Below are positions 21,068 to 32,889 of a stretch of DNA of 60,002 nucleotides, in pieces. The position numbers and the translations under genes were made by a program. The notes below the pieces were generated by a model. The model was not told the DNA's origin. It searched no databases and saw only the letters and a program-made list of their open reading frames with translations. The stretch's first letter is position 1, and every line of letters begins with the position of its first letter. Origin of the DNA: Lentinus brumalis (Eukaryota > Basidiomycota > Agaricomycetes > Polyporales > Polyporaceae); assembly GCA_001792895.1 (NCBI GenBank), contig MARA01000082.1:1-60002 (forward strand), written 5' to 3'.

Positions 21068-22344
21068 TTACATGATATGTGTATAAGACCAGTACGTCTG
21101 ACGGCCATTGTCGCTCTCATACAAATACCATATGTACTTGGCTTCAAGGGCTGGAAGTCCATGAGCGCACATCCTGCGCACGAAGTCCCCCATCCCCACC
21201 GCCTCCTCCAGCTCCTGCCTGATCGTAAGCTTCGACGCTACATCATACCCAAACGCCTGGAGGTACACGTCTGCCGACGCACCGCAGGACGGAGCTGAAA
21301 GGCGATCGGCAATGGGCGCAGAGTGCGTCGACTTGATGCCGCGCAAATTCCGGATGTGTTGGTACACGAACCCGGGGCCCATGTCGACGGCGTGATGCAC
21401 AGGAGGGAAGACGTACTCGTTGAACGTCGCGTCCTCGAAAATGTCGGCATTGGCGATGGGTTGTGATGTGCCGGGAGTGGGCGGCGGGCTCCTCGAGGTC
21501 GGAGATGAGAAGACGTAGTCTTGCGCCGCGGCTGACCACCGCACAGACCCCGGACGCATCTTTCTTGGGGTCGTGGGCGGAGCAGGAGGCGAGGGGCGGG
21601 AGCAGGAGCCTGGGACGCCGCCCGTGGGACAGGAGAGGAGACGCGTACTGTACGTACATGCTGCACATGAGCTAGTGCACAAATAGATCAGAATTATAAC
21701 GTACACGTACCTTGCGACAGACCCTCCAGAAGATCCTGCCAATCTTTGTTGACGGCCTTCTCGGATTCTCCCTTCGTGAGCATGTAGGCGATAGCCCGGC
21801 CGAACGGAGCAACCTTCCTCCAGATCGGCCTTTCCGTAAGGTTCACGGAGTCGACGGCTTCGTTGCTTGTATGCCGAGATCATTAGATCGAGGTTAGATA
21901 TGGCCGCACGGGATGGGCGGAGCCAATACAGATCGAAAACTTACTATTGCGTAAAGATGCCACAGCGTTGGCCGTGGACGACAGGGTAGATCCCATCGTT
22001 GTACTCGCCAAGCACCGTGTCCCAGCCAGGAAGGCTCATAGCGAGCCGTACCTTCTCCTGGAGACCCTCCGCCCGCATGATAAGGCGGATGGCGGGCTCG
22101 AACGACAGTACATCGTTCGCCTCCTCCTCGGTGGACACGTACACCACCATCGGGAAGGGCGGGCTCCACTTACCGCCCTTCACAAAGAAGCTGAAGGCCG
22201 GAGGAATCAAGAATCAGTCTGAGGGAGTTCTGAAGTCCAGAGCGTAACTATGACTCACTGTTTCTGCGTCTTGTAGCACTTCCCGCCCTTGTCCCCAAGT
22301 ACCACCAGCCAACCCTTCTTCTGAGCATCGTTGACTTGAGTCAT
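21068..22344 (-). CDS. Uncharacterised multi-exon protein next to KDZ transposase
   Basis: At least four exons from ATG 22344: a short first exon (MTQVNDAQKKGWLVVL), one with GGKWSPPFPMVVYV through GQRCGIFTQ, one with VNLTERPIWRKVAPFGRAI, and a last exon of about 190 residues with a Pro/Ser-rich linker and a helical end. The alternating hydrophobic first half suggests a small beta-rich domain. I do not recognise the family. It lies between the transposase and the HMG-like gene, all on the minus strand with short spacers, so it is probably carried by the same element. Confidence 0.55.
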
Positions 22345-22990
22345 GGCGCGTGTCTGAAGTCCTAGGTAACCGCGGGGAGAGAGAGGTGTCACAGCGGAGA
22401 TGGGCGCGAGAGGAGACGAAGTCTGCACGGTGCGCGCTCGTGCTTGTAGCCGATAAGGGAAACGAAGCGCTGGTAAGACGCTCCTGGAACGTACGTAGCG
22501 CTCTTGCCGGGTTACTCGGCCAGCGGATTCTATTCGCAGATCATATCGGTTAGCATTGGAACTTCGTAGGTCGCACTGTATTAAACGCAGCTTTTCAACG
22601 GTATAGGTTTTGTAATGATTGGAAGAGGTCGGTATGCCCATGTTTTCGCAGGTTTTCGGCCAAATGGCTTCTTATGAAACGAGCACATATCGGCATCCTG
22701 GTCGACACAATCCCTCCATTGCCTGGCAATTTTCGGATAACAACGTAGTATAATTGCGACTAGCTGAGAATACCATACATTGGCTCAGAACATGCTCTGA
22801 AACATTCCAGGTGTGCTAACAACCTTGTGCTCAGTGCGCATTCATAGCCTCAAAGGCACATCCTGCCCTGTAACGGCAAGAGAAGCTCACAGCGACGCAC
22901 GGTACATGCACCTAGGTTCTGATAATAACAAGGCTTGTGATTGTGTGGGAGGAGGGACAATAGGGTACTGCGCACGTCGAGAATAACTAC
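22345..22990. other. Intergenic region between transposase 3' end and neighbour
   Basis: About 650 bp of lower GC content (22560-22980) with AT-rich stretches such as ATAACAACGTAGTATAAT. No conserved reading frame is seen. It should hold the promoter of the gene starting at 22344 and the 3' untranslated region of the transposase ending at 22991. Confidence 0.4.
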
Positions 22991-25900
22991 CTATGTTAGG
23001 CTGTTTGCAAACTCCAGCATCCGTATCGCCTCCACCTGTTGTTCTTCATCAGCTTCGTCATCCTCCCCATCATCAGCAGACTCATCCGGATCTTCGGCGG
23101 TGGCCTCGCCCTCCTGGACGGTGGCAAGAGGAGCGACAGGGACAATAGAAGTCCCTTTCTTGCAGCCTGGCGTGGGATTGCCCGTGAACCCCTTCAAGGC
23201 ATGAATCTGTGCGATCACGGCCAGCAACCGTTCGTTGACCGCCTGCCGACGATCGCGGTACTCAGCAATCGCACCCGATATCGGGTTCCGTTCCGTGAGA
23301 GACAATGCGACCGCCTTATCCAACTTCTCGTTCTCCAGCAATACGGCAGTGTGCACGCGGCGCACCTCCAGATTGCAATGCGAGATCTCTTCGCGAGCTC
23401 TTCGGATCTTGCGGCCTTTCTTCATGTACTCCCGGGTATTTGCTTGTGCCCACCGCTTGTCATGGAGGTCGTTCCTCGTGTCGCACAGGAGCTCAAACTC
23501 CTCGATGAATGCGTAGTGCGATACCTTACTCCAATCAAGAGGCGGGCGGGCGGGAACGAGCTTGGCCGCTGCCTGGTTATAAGCCCGAAGGGCGCGTCGT
23601 ATCGCTTTTGACCGTCTCTGCAGAGACTTTGCGATACTGACGCGAACCTTGTAAGCTATGATATGGAGTTCAGTAAGTCTATTTCTCGAAAGATTACGCG
23701 CACTTACCGGTGTGGGATAAGTTCATACTCTGTAATTCGAACAGCCGCTGCACCACGAGCCGATGCAGCTCCTCCAGCGCGAGGCGATAGTCGCGCTCGG
23801 TAACGTACTGCGCAGTCTCGATGAAGCGGGGTGTGGATGGGGTCCATCGGGTGTCGATACCCATGCGCAGTTCCAGGGAAATGACGTCGCGGAGCGCGGA
23901 GTCGCGACGCTCTCTGAGCAAGCGCATGTCGGTCTCACGCTTCAGGGTGTCGGAGGCATCGCGGAGGTAGTCTGCAGAGGCTCGTCTGCTCCGAGTCCGG
24001 GTGGCGGAGGACTGATAGTCCTCTGGAATTGACGTCACGAAGGCCGACATTGAGTTAGCGGCCCGGTCCCTGGAAGTCTAATGTAAATGATGATCGCCGA
24101 TCGAGATAGCGGCACTTACTCCAAAGACCAGTACTCGCGGAGCCTGGTGACATATTCGACCGCGAACTGGTCGGCCTCGGTAACCTTGCCGATGGTGGCG
24201 AAGTACTCCGCCTCCTCTCGCTGCCACGAGTCCAGGTCCTCCTCCCGGCAGCCATTCTCCGCGAGCCACTGCTCGAGCAGTGGGACTTCCTGCTCGAGAA
24301 CTTCAAGCGCCTGTCGATAGTTGTTGTATAACATTGTTCCCAAGTTAGCGTATTTGTCTTCATCCCACTGGGCATAGTGGCGGTCGATATGCATGCGGCG
24401 ATGGTACTTGCTAGCATAACGCGTGATTGTAGCGAGTTCGTTGGAAGCGGAGAAGGCGCGCTCCATTCCTTCAAAGTCCTCGAGGCCGGCACCCTTGATA
24501 ACCGAGGGGTGATTAACGGTCTGGCAACTATGGCTGTGGGAATAGCCGTGGAAGGCGTTAACACAGCACCGGCATTTCAAGCGGATGAACTCCGGGCCGA
24601 GGGAGCTACGCTTGATTGTACCATCGAACGTGCAGCCGATGTCGTAACCAATCAGCAGTCGGTCGTCGAACACCTCGAGCGCCTTGGCAACGACAGCAAG
24701 CGCATACTTCGCCCTGACAGATCAATGTCAGTGTCGTGGCTCTAAGACACACAAGAAACTTACAGCTCGCCACTCCTGACCATGTCAACAACACACAGGA
24801 TGAACCCGTGACGACATGCCAAGGCAAACACGCCGGTCTCCTCGAATATCGACCACATCTTCTTCTTCTCGTCCTTGGCCGCCGCTTTCCAGTTTTGGGT
24901 ACACTGCTTGAGTACGTCATCGGCTCCTGCAAAATCAGCAGGAGTGCCCTCCTCCTCCCCAGGCTGGTCGTCTTCCCATTCACTGTCCGAGTCCGCTTCG
25001 ACGACGTCAGCTGGATCCTGTCGCGTCGTCTTGACCTCGTCCTTGAAGCGGTCGACGTAGTCTGCGAGGAGGTAGTAGTCACTGGCGGTGAATTCCCGGC
25101 GATCAGCAACCTCGCGATCGCCGATCTTCATGATGCGCTTGAGGGAATTGTTCCCATCAATGCAGAACATGCGGTCCCACTCGAGGTCGGGCTCGCCCTC
25201 CAGCTGTGATCCCTAGTTAGCAAGCAGTGAAGATGAGTGTTCATATGATATCTGACCTTGCAGGAACACGCCGGACATGCATTCTTTGCTCTCCAGTTGG
25301 GACCGTCTTCGCCGAGGTACGATTTGACGCGCCCATCTACGATCCGAAGGATCGACAGGTACACATCGTAGGTATCGCTGATGGCCGTCCGGAAGCGCCT
25401 TCGATACGGAATCTGTGATGCATTGATCAGCAACGTCATTCCAATCTGAGTATCTCGTGCTTACACCATAGAGGTCACATACATCCTTCGCGAAAGCCTC
25501 CACGCTGTAGGAAGGCTTCCGGAGGCGAAGCCGCCGGAAGTACTCGAGCGTTCTGAACGAGACCACAAGCGAGGGGTCGACAGGTGACGCGGGGAGGAAG
25601 CCGCTCTCAGCAATGGAGGTCGTGGTTCTCTGCGTTGCGGCTCGAGGAAAGCATTTGCGCGTCTCAAGCGTTATCATGTCGATGACATCAATTGTGAAGT
25701 CATAGGACGAGTCGCGGGTTCCAGGCATAGATTCGGTAGTAGGGGGAGCTTGGGATGTAGGTTCCGGTGTCGCGGCTGAGCCGGCGGTACCACTCGTACC
25801 GGTGACGTCGGGCTCTGGGTCCATAGAAGCTCCCATAGAGCTATACTCCGGCCGTCTCCAAGGGGGAATGTTCTCGCGATCCATTGCCGATGCAGCGGGA

Positions 25901-26576
25901 CTCGGGGGCTCGGCTCTGGGAGGCTCGGACCGCCATGTTTGATCGCCGGAGTGCTGGTGATCATGCAGTGGCCACCTCCAGCCAATGAAGGCGTTCGAGA
26001 GATCCTCGAGAATGCTGTCCCAGTTCTTCTGGGCGCGTGAGATTCGATCGCGCCAAGTGCGCGTATCTCGGTACCTACGCCGCCCGCCCCTGTGAGAGGT
26101 GGAATCAGCACGGTGTAAGAAGGAAGTATAACAACACTTACGGCCGGAACATGTAGTCCCGCATCGCGTGCACCATATCCTCACCCTCTTGATCCTCCTG
26201 GTCAGCTCCGGCGTGGGTTTCTGCGTGATGCAGATCGTTGTAGCTCTGGTCCGCGTACTGTGTCTCGTGATCCTCGCTAATGTCGTCCTCTCCACGTCGG
26301 CCATCCTTTTGCAGCTCCTCCACTCTCCGTGCGGCGCCTGGGCCATAGCCTGGAGCACCATTGTGGGAAGATCAAGAGACTGTGAGTGCAGTATTGTTTA
26401 TCAAGTACTGTACCTTGGAGATCTTCGCGCAGCTTCTTTTCATGGGCCTTCCGCTCTTCATTTAGTTGACTTTGCGTAGCGCGGTCACGCTTGAGGCTCG
26501 TGTTCGCTGAGCCTTCCTGATCATTGTCGATCCTGGCGCGATTAACACGGCGTGAGGCTCCCCGTCGCTTGTTCAT
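22991..26576 (-). CDS. KDZ transposase (third type, no CxC2/CxC5), apparently intact
   Basis: Every junction I checked keeps phase from ATG 26576 to the stop at 22991. The N-terminus is charged, with a coiled stretch. A Pro/Ser/Glu-rich linker leads to the family block NACPACSCK, then MFCIDGNNSLKR, then DEKKKMWSIFEETGVFALACRHG. The core has LLIGYDIGCTF, the His/Cys stretch NAFHGYSHSHSCQ, GAGLEDFEGMERAFSASN, and YHRRMHIDRHYAQWD. The C-terminal helical region has TRWTP, LVVQRLFELQSMN, LQRRSKAIRRALRAYN, DWSKVSHYAFIEEFELL and ALKGFTG, as in full-length KDZ proteins. The acidic tail ends FANSLT. With no frameshift in 3.6 kb, it is the best candidate here for an active enzyme. I found no inverted arms around it. 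Confidence 0.9.
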
Positions 26577-27474
26577 CTTGCAGAACGCTGGAGGTCAGAA
26601 GCAAGAGGAGAAAGAGAAGACCACTTACAGGCGTGTCGATAATCGATTAAAATTTCTCTATGAGGACATAGCCTCGTGATGTGGCTACTGGCAGACAATA
26701 ATATACAGGTAAATGTGCTTGCAAGGGTGTGATAGATGAGAGCGGAGACAACCCGGCGGCGCGAAGCACGTCGAGGTCGGCGGTGCCAAGTTCTCGCAGT
26801 GGCGGTGTCCCGCCACTATACGCGCTTCGTCTCCCGCCGCCATGCCGCCGCCCTGCTTTCTCTAACACAGAGTCCTTGTTCTACTCTACACACTGTTGGT
26901 AACAATAACGAAGCCTCACGGGCAATCAGGATACAAAAGCGCGAGGAGAATCTGGACGATTAACCGAGAATCCGAGCTCGCTGTCTTGGACAGCGAGCGC
27001 CGCCGCGCAAACGGTGTCGGGAGCGGGGACGGCGGGGGAGCGGGGAAAACGCGGGGAAACGGCTCGCCTTCCGAATCCCGGCTTCGCGGTCCTCCATTGC
27101 CGACCAGATGACGACACACGGCTTGTGCCTGGGCGCGTACCCGCCAGCCTCCCTCACTTGTTTCCCATTCACACATGCACTGCACAAGCTAGGTAAGTTG
27201 TTCATTGTATTCGCGTGGGTGAATAACCCCTAGTCGCAAGAAGAACGAGCCCAAACGGGCAAGGACTGGCCGAGTTATCGAGCTCGCCATGCCAGACAGC
27301 GAGCTCGGCGGCGGCGGCGGCGTCGGGCACACAGCGCCTTCCCGGCACCCTCGGCAGGGCGGGCGCGCCTTGATTGATGGGCTTGATGGGGGGCCGACGG
27401 ACTCCAGGTCCCTTGGTGGTTGCTGAGGGATATTTAGGACGATTTATTGGATTACAGGGGCCAAGCGGCAACGG
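26577..27474. other. Non-coding region with two related palindromes
   Basis: No gene is supported. Two palindromes lie about 300 bp apart: GCTCGCTGTC/GACAGCGAGC at 26976-26998 (3-nt loop) and CGAGCTCGC/GCGAGCTCG at 27279-27307 (11-nt loop). Their surroundings (GACAGCGAG, then GCCGCC or GGCGG, then GTCGGG) are alike, so they look like diverged copies of one unit. The strand-symmetric GC-rich sequence resembles a short non-autonomous element or a decayed duplication. Confidence 0.5.
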
Positions 27475-27520
27475 GGCTAGTTAGCCTCCGGGATCATTTA
27501 CCCGTCGAGGCTAACTAGCC
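27475..27520. repeat. Perfect 14-bp inverted repeat with inner stem
   Basis: GGCTAGTTAGCCTC at 27475-27488 pairs with its reverse complement at 27507-27520. Inside the 18-nt loop CGGG also pairs with CCCG, leaving a small loop and a 2-nt bulge. It overlaps the 3' end of the kinase-like fragment on the minus strand, where it could act as a transcript end, or it may be a transposon footprint. Confidence 0.8.
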
Positions 27521-28340
27521 ACGTAACGCGTGATGTCGAGGTGAGAAATCCGGGAATGATGTGCTCTTGAAGCTCAAGGAGGGAGCTCGTGTAGAACCGT
27601 GCCTCCTTGAAGAGCCGCACCAAGCTCTCCTGATGATGAGCGACCTTACAGACGACAAGTTGTTCTGCTCCGCCACCGTGAGTCCCGAGGTTTTTCAATG
27701 CAGCGATGTAGACTTGGCAGCGAGGCCGCTTCGAGGCCCGGGAGGGTTTCTGATCATCCTCCTCTTTGGTCAAACAATCTAATATCCGCGATGTGTACAG
27801 CGTCTGAAAATTCCCCGACCACATCGCGTCTACGGGACCATGGGCCGTGCCTCCCAGACCGGCGTCGGAGACCACTGAGGTAGGATTGCCGACAGCCAAA
27901 GGCAATCGGATAGTCAGTATCGAATCGTCGTCGGATTCTGGGAGCGTATTCGCAGCATGTCGCGGAAATAGAAGGGTAGACATGAGCGGAACGGTGATGT
28001 CGGTGAGACGAGAGGTATTCGGGAGGTCCAGTGTGCCTATGAACGCCCGATGAGCCGTGCAGGTCAGTCGTGCTGTTGACTTGCTATCATTCAGCCAGGT
28101 GTTTCCAGTACGCACCTCAAGACACCAGCCTGAACTTCGTGGTTGAGAAGACGGTAGTTGGGTGGCAATGGTGTAGTGATAGCAAGCCTCGAGGCGTCCA
28201 CGTGTCACGGTCGACTCTCGTACCTTTGGTCCGGCGACCATGTTGCGGCGCAGACTCGAAAGAGATTGAATATCATCCGAGAGATCGCTCCATTGGAAGG
28301 GCGCATACTTCGGGCTAGGAAGTCTTGAGTTACGCAGCAT
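27498..28340 (-). pseudogene. Truncated fungal kinase-like gene (N-terminal part)
   Basis: An open frame of 280 codons whose last third matches the start of the fungal kinase-like family: VYIAALKNLG, then VVCKVAHHQESL with the Lys expected in the ATP-binding strand, then RLFKEARFYTSSLLELQ. The frame stops soon after (VSLDG), and no HRD- or DFG-like catalytic segment follows downstream. The upstream part is Ser/Thr-rich and unrecognised. It sits downstream of an HMG-CoA lyase remnant on the same strand, mirroring the pair on the plus strand at 32.9-36.1 kb. Probably a truncated copy. Confidence 0.55.
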
Positions 28341-28436
28341 AGTAGTACATGATAGAAATGAGTTACTAGTAAAACTAGAATCGCAGCTCTTAAACTGACA
28401 ATCAGATAGCCATCTCGCGCATGCATACGACGAAGT

Positions 28437-28742
28437 TTACGTACCATCCCGCCGAGAGCAGTGTTGCCGCGCTTCTGCTTGCACTAACTGCTTCACCTCG
28501 CTCGCCGGGCCAAGATCAGGGAAAGGGGCAATGACAGTCGAGCCCGAAACAACACGAAGCTGAGCACCAATCAGGTAGGAACGCATCGGGGCACGGAAAG
28601 GAAGACTGGCATGGCTTGACTGCGACTCGCCAGAATCTCCGACCGAGCTCGCCCTAGACATGCTGCGCGCACAGCCGGATGAGGACAAAAAATGTACGAT
28701 CATTGACAAACTGAGACGTGTGGGTGAACTGGCGACAATCAA
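28437..28742 (-). other. Segment duplicated in opposite orientation at 33483-33674
   Basis: The translation ESQSSHASLPFR..MRSYLIG here matches ESQSNHAGIPFR..MRSYSIG on the plus strand at about 33540-33610. It lies between the HMG-CoA lyase remnant and the kinase-like sequence in both places, so it marks the two arms of an old inverted duplication. Function unknown. Confidence 0.6.
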
Positions 28743-28859
28743 ACCATAAGTGCCAGCACCTCATCCTGTGAAGCGACACAGACCTCGGTACCCGGACGTG
28801 CGATACACGGCGGGCGTACTTACCTTCACAACTCCGCAGAATATTCTCCGCCGACCCCC

Positions 28860-29580
28860 CGTCCCTCCCGCTCCCGCTCGAGTTGTTCATCCGCCCGCCG
28901 AGCCTCAAGCGTAGCAGCCCATGTCGAGGCGAGCCTGCGTGACCTCTTTCACCTTGACGGGGTCGACCTTGCCAGAGTACGGACAGTCGATCGTAACACT
29001 CACGTACCTAGCAAAGCGTAAGCGGAACCTCCGGACCTGCACACGCAAGACGTACCCTCGGACGCGCATTTCGTGACTGCCTCCAAGCGGTGCAAGGACT
29101 CTGCGACGGTGCGGTTCGTGTTAGCCTTCGCGGACGCGTCCGTCGCGGCGGTGAAGACGGCGATCTCGTCCGTGTAGGGTAAGTACTTCGGATGCAGGCT
29201 GCTCAGAGAGGAGGTCGAGCAGGATCTCGAGGCCCTTGAGGTTCGGGACCAGGACTGGGTAGTGGAGACCCTTCCGCCGCCGCATCGACTTCACCACTCC
29301 TGTACCGGCCATCTGCGCACGCATCCCGTCAGTCTCGCTCTGTCCTGCTCCTGCCCTCCTTGCACAAGATGCGTCGCGCGCGCATCCCGCCCTCCTCCAT
29401 CGCCCACAGTAAGAACGCGCGTACTCACCTGAGGGACCCACTTCGGGCTGACGAGACTGCCCGACTCGATGATGTCCAGCCCCGCCTCCGTGAGTCGGTT
29501 GATGAGCTCTGCCTTCACTGCGGTATCACCGCAGACTCTTTCAAAAGACATTCGCGGGGGCCAACTTGGACGATCCTAAC
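28860..29580 (-). pseudogene. HMG-CoA lyase remnant, N-terminal half plus C-terminal tail
   Basis: HMG-CoA lyase splits hydroxymethylglutaryl-CoA into acetyl-CoA and acetoacetate. Pieces in order on the minus strand: VRIVQVGPRE (family VGPRDG), AVKAELINRLTEAGLDIIE, SLVSPKWVPQ, LHYPVLVPNLKGLE, EIAVFTAATDASAKANTN, and YVSVTIDCPYSGKVDPVKV through DMGCYA. The sequence then jumps directly to LEARRADEQLERERE, the extreme C-terminus seen in the plus-strand copy. The middle, with the catalytic His and Cys region, is deleted. Several frame changes confirm decay. The family expects Asp after VGPR; here it is Glu. Confidence 0.75.
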
Positions 29581-32320
29581 GCGCTCGCGGGCTTCCGTCG
29601 CGCGACTCCGGATTGCGGCAAGTACTGAGCGGGACTGAAGAAGGCGTCGTGCTATGTAGCATGGTGGATGTCGTTGTGTCAAGTCCTGGTCCTTCTTGAC
29701 ATCGATCGCGCCGGTGTCGACGTCGGCGTTGAGGTCGAAGATGGATACGACGTGGTCATGAGGCAAGCTGTGACACGGACCGCAAGCGCGCACAGATCTT
29801 GCTCTCGACGATGACAGCCACGACGACGGCTGAAAACTCGGAAGACCTCGATCTTCCTGTTGTACCGGTACGTGCGCGACAAATATCACCGTCAGGATGG
29901 GGCAACACTCATAATTCGCGCACAGGGATGGTATCTTTGAGTTAAGGCTACATGGATCCAGCTTCTTCCATGGCCAGTCCCATCTTATCTGGTGTGCTCG
30001 GTCCGTCGAGGCGCTACGTAAAACCTGGGTTCGCTGGCTGACCTCTATCACCTTTCCGCAGGAATCGAATCCTTTTGACCGTAAGGCGGTGTGGTGACTG
30101 CGCGGATATGGTCGGTTTCGTGTCGATGATGTCTGCGGAGGTGTCTTGGTCTCGGAGTCTTGCTCCACGGTGCGTGGTCGTGCCGCTATATCTTCCCAGA
30201 TTTTGATATGCTGACAGACTCCCTGTGATGTCTCAGACCACCATACCGTACGGAGGAAACACCCTTGTCCCGCTGCCTTTCGACACTGGCGGAAACCCAG
30301 CTACTCGCTTGCCGACTTCCTGCTCTGGGGAACCCTTCACACTGAGCAGGAACTCGTATCCATGCCTGTCTCGCGTCACTATACATAGGAGGAAACGACT
30401 GGGAGGCATAGGTGCGTCGGTATACCGTCTCGTGCAGTTTTTCCCAACTCATGGCATCTGAACGGTAGCCCTCACGCATGATAGTGCGGATCCTCTGCTT
30501 CGTCCTTCGATCTTCCCGATAAACGCCTCCGTCTGAGTCGATCATGGGTGTCTCCACCTTCCCCATCCTTGAGTCTGGCCGCGGTGCCTCCGTCTTCGCA
30601 AGACATCAGTCGCCCTCCTGCTATAGGAACCCCAACCGCGTACGTTATTCGGCTATCCCCACAGCCCCCTAAGCCCCCTCCATACACCTTGTGCTTGCTC
30701 CTCGAACTCTGAGCGCGCCTGTAAGCACATCGGAAGTCTTATCCTACACTCAGCCGTGAGTTGAACGCCGGTCTCCCCTTCCCCATCCTCCTTGGACCCT
30801 TCCCCAAATCCCCGCGCACTACCGTAAACTGTTGCTGGAGCGGTCATCGTCATTTTCAAGACTTCTGACTGGTCCTTGATGACCGGCCGTGACGTGGCAG
30901 GATCATGGTCCAGTCAAAGCCGGCTGTGTACGCACAGACAGCTCGCGTTTGTGTCTTCGCATCCCCTGCCACACGCTTCGCCCGCCTCCTACGATGCTTC
31001 GAGCCGACGCTCAGACCGTACTTGTTCCCTGGTCTCCGTTCGGCTGCTTTACATGCTTTGAGATCAACCGAGACAAATCTCGCTAGCACAGTGTAAGTGC
31101 TTGTCAATATTCTGCCGGACTCTCAGTATTGATCATGCTTGCAGAGTTCTCGCGTTCTGATGAATGCTCTGCTGCATCCTTCAGGACTTACCGGGCCGCC
31201 CTCAATCCGCCGCTGCATCGAGTGACGAGTCTCATAGGTTGCTGACGTGGCCAGCGGGTTCGACCTCGGAGCGCGTCTCAGGTCTGTCAAGATTGTTTCC
31301 TGCACGCACAGTGTGCCGCAGACTCAAGCTGGATCCGGAGAACACGGTCCTCGAGCGGCGGTATCTCAGCGTATCTCTCATCTGGATGCCGGCCAACCCT
31401 CGCTCTTGTTGCCTCGCACTTCCTTTCCGATCATATAGTCGTCTCCACGATCCCCGCCTTACCTGCCTGTTGGTAGGAGTTATCAGCGCTCCCGCTTCCT
31501 CATGACTGCGCATCTCCTTCACGATACAGCCTGCAGTGCTGACGATCATCACAAGGCGGCCCGAAGGGCATCAAACACGTCTCCCGGTCCACGGTTAATG
31601 CCTGCGATAGAGCCTCGCCGGTTCCCACCTCTGCTAGGAAGCTACCTCACCCCTTTGACGTTCCGTCCCCGCACCACTGGAGCCACACGAGACAACCGTC
31701 ATGTTGGTCCTCAACTCTGCTCATAGCCCGATCAGCGGACCGCGTGATTAGATCCTGAGTGGGTCCGCACCCTCATCCGGCTGGACATGGAACACCTGGT
31801 ATGCGCGGACAAGCCCAAGTGCGAGGTCCTGCCAATACAGGTCAGCATCGCGAGAAGCTTGTTCTCAAGAGGGACGTACGCTCATCGTAAGAAAGCAGTG
31901 CTCTGCTACAGGACACAGGCACCGATAAAGGTCTCCTCGTCTCGCGATCGGCACATCGCTCCCAGCCCGATGCCATGTCGGCACTCCAAAGGTAAGCAGG
32001 CGGAGATATCCGCTAACGTTGATGAGATATATAACTTCGTACTACAGGTCGGACATCTCGGGAAAGGCTTGGACGGTCAAGACTTGCACATCGGCGCGCG
32101 CCCCTCCGGAACATCAAGAAGCACTCGTGGAGGCCGCGGACGTTCGGACGGTCTGGGTCGATCCTACGTCGTACGCTCCAGCTTTCTATGCTTTCTCCTG
32201 TCAGTCTTCTGGCTCCTTCTTCGCTTCCTTTCATCCCCTTCCTCATGCCGCTCTCGCCTCCTCCTCTCATCCCTTTCCCTGCGACGAGTGTTGAGGCTGA
32301 GCAAGTCGGCTAGCTACAGA
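29581..32320. other. Gene-poor spacer between two inverted remnants
   Basis: About 2.7 kb with no family I recognise. Frames of 60-220 codons occur on both strands without conserved motifs or consistent splicing. A plus-strand stretch at 31787-32200 (with VRTVWVDPTSYAPAF) might be one exon of a lost gene but lacks support. This is the centre of the inverted arrangement of HMG-CoA lyase and kinase-like sequences. Confidence 0.35.
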
Positions 32321-32440
32321 GACGGTTGGCGGAAGACAGCGACGGTTGGCGGAAGACAGCGACGGTTGGCGGAAGACAGCGACGGTTGGCGGAAGACAGC
32401 GACGGTTGGCGGAAGACAGCGACGGTTGGCGGAAGACAGC
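32321..32440. repeat. Six perfect copies of a 20-bp tandem repeat
   Basis: The unit GACGGTTGGCGGAAGACAGC occurs six times without a mismatch. Identity across all copies points to a recent expansion. It lies in the region that replaced the 5' half of the plus-strand HMG-CoA lyase remnant. Confidence 0.95.
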
Positions 32441-32704
32441 GACGAATGCGTCCACTCGCGGCTGAGGGCGGCAGCTGCAGAGGTCTTGGTGGCGCTTCGA
32501 TCGTATGTCGTGCTGAGATATTCCTCTGTTAGCGATCCGATCAGCGACGCTTCCATGTTCTCGCAATTTGTTCCTGGACGGTCACTCGTAGCTATTCTCT
32601 CGATGATTACGCTGTGATGTGGTGGGGCCTCGGCCTAGAGCAAGTGTACCGCAGGGCGACATGTTCGCAATCCTGGGTTTTCCCCCACACAGTTCTCTCC
32701 TACC

Positions 32705-32815
32705 GCATCCCCGTCGCTCGTCTACGCATCCCCGTCGCTCGTCTACGCATCCCCGTCGCTCGTCTACGTATCCCCGTATCCCCGTATCCCGTATCCCCGT
32801 CGCCGTCGTCGACTT
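32705..32815. repeat. 21-bp tandem repeat and derived GTATCCCC repeats
   Basis: Three adjacent copies of GCATCCCCGTCGCTCGTCTAC (32705-32767) decay into shorter GTATCCCC and CGTCGTC repeats up to about 32815. This array lies just upstream of where HMG-CoA lyase homology begins on the plus strand. Confidence 0.9.
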
Positions 32816-32889
32816 CCGAACCGCACCTCTGCTAGACGTCCCCACGAAGGCGAACCTCCGACCGCTCGACAAGTCAGAAACGACCCATT

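Noticed and set aside
29515..30168. 217-codon minus-strand frame as an N-terminal extension of HMG-CoA lyase
   Set aside because: Only its last residues match the lyase; the rest lacks similarity or a targeting-peptide pattern, so it is not counted as part of the gene.
32319..32566. Repeat protein with RRLAEDSDGW-like units
   Set aside because: The 20-bp repeat is open in several frames; no flanking coding evidence supports a protein.
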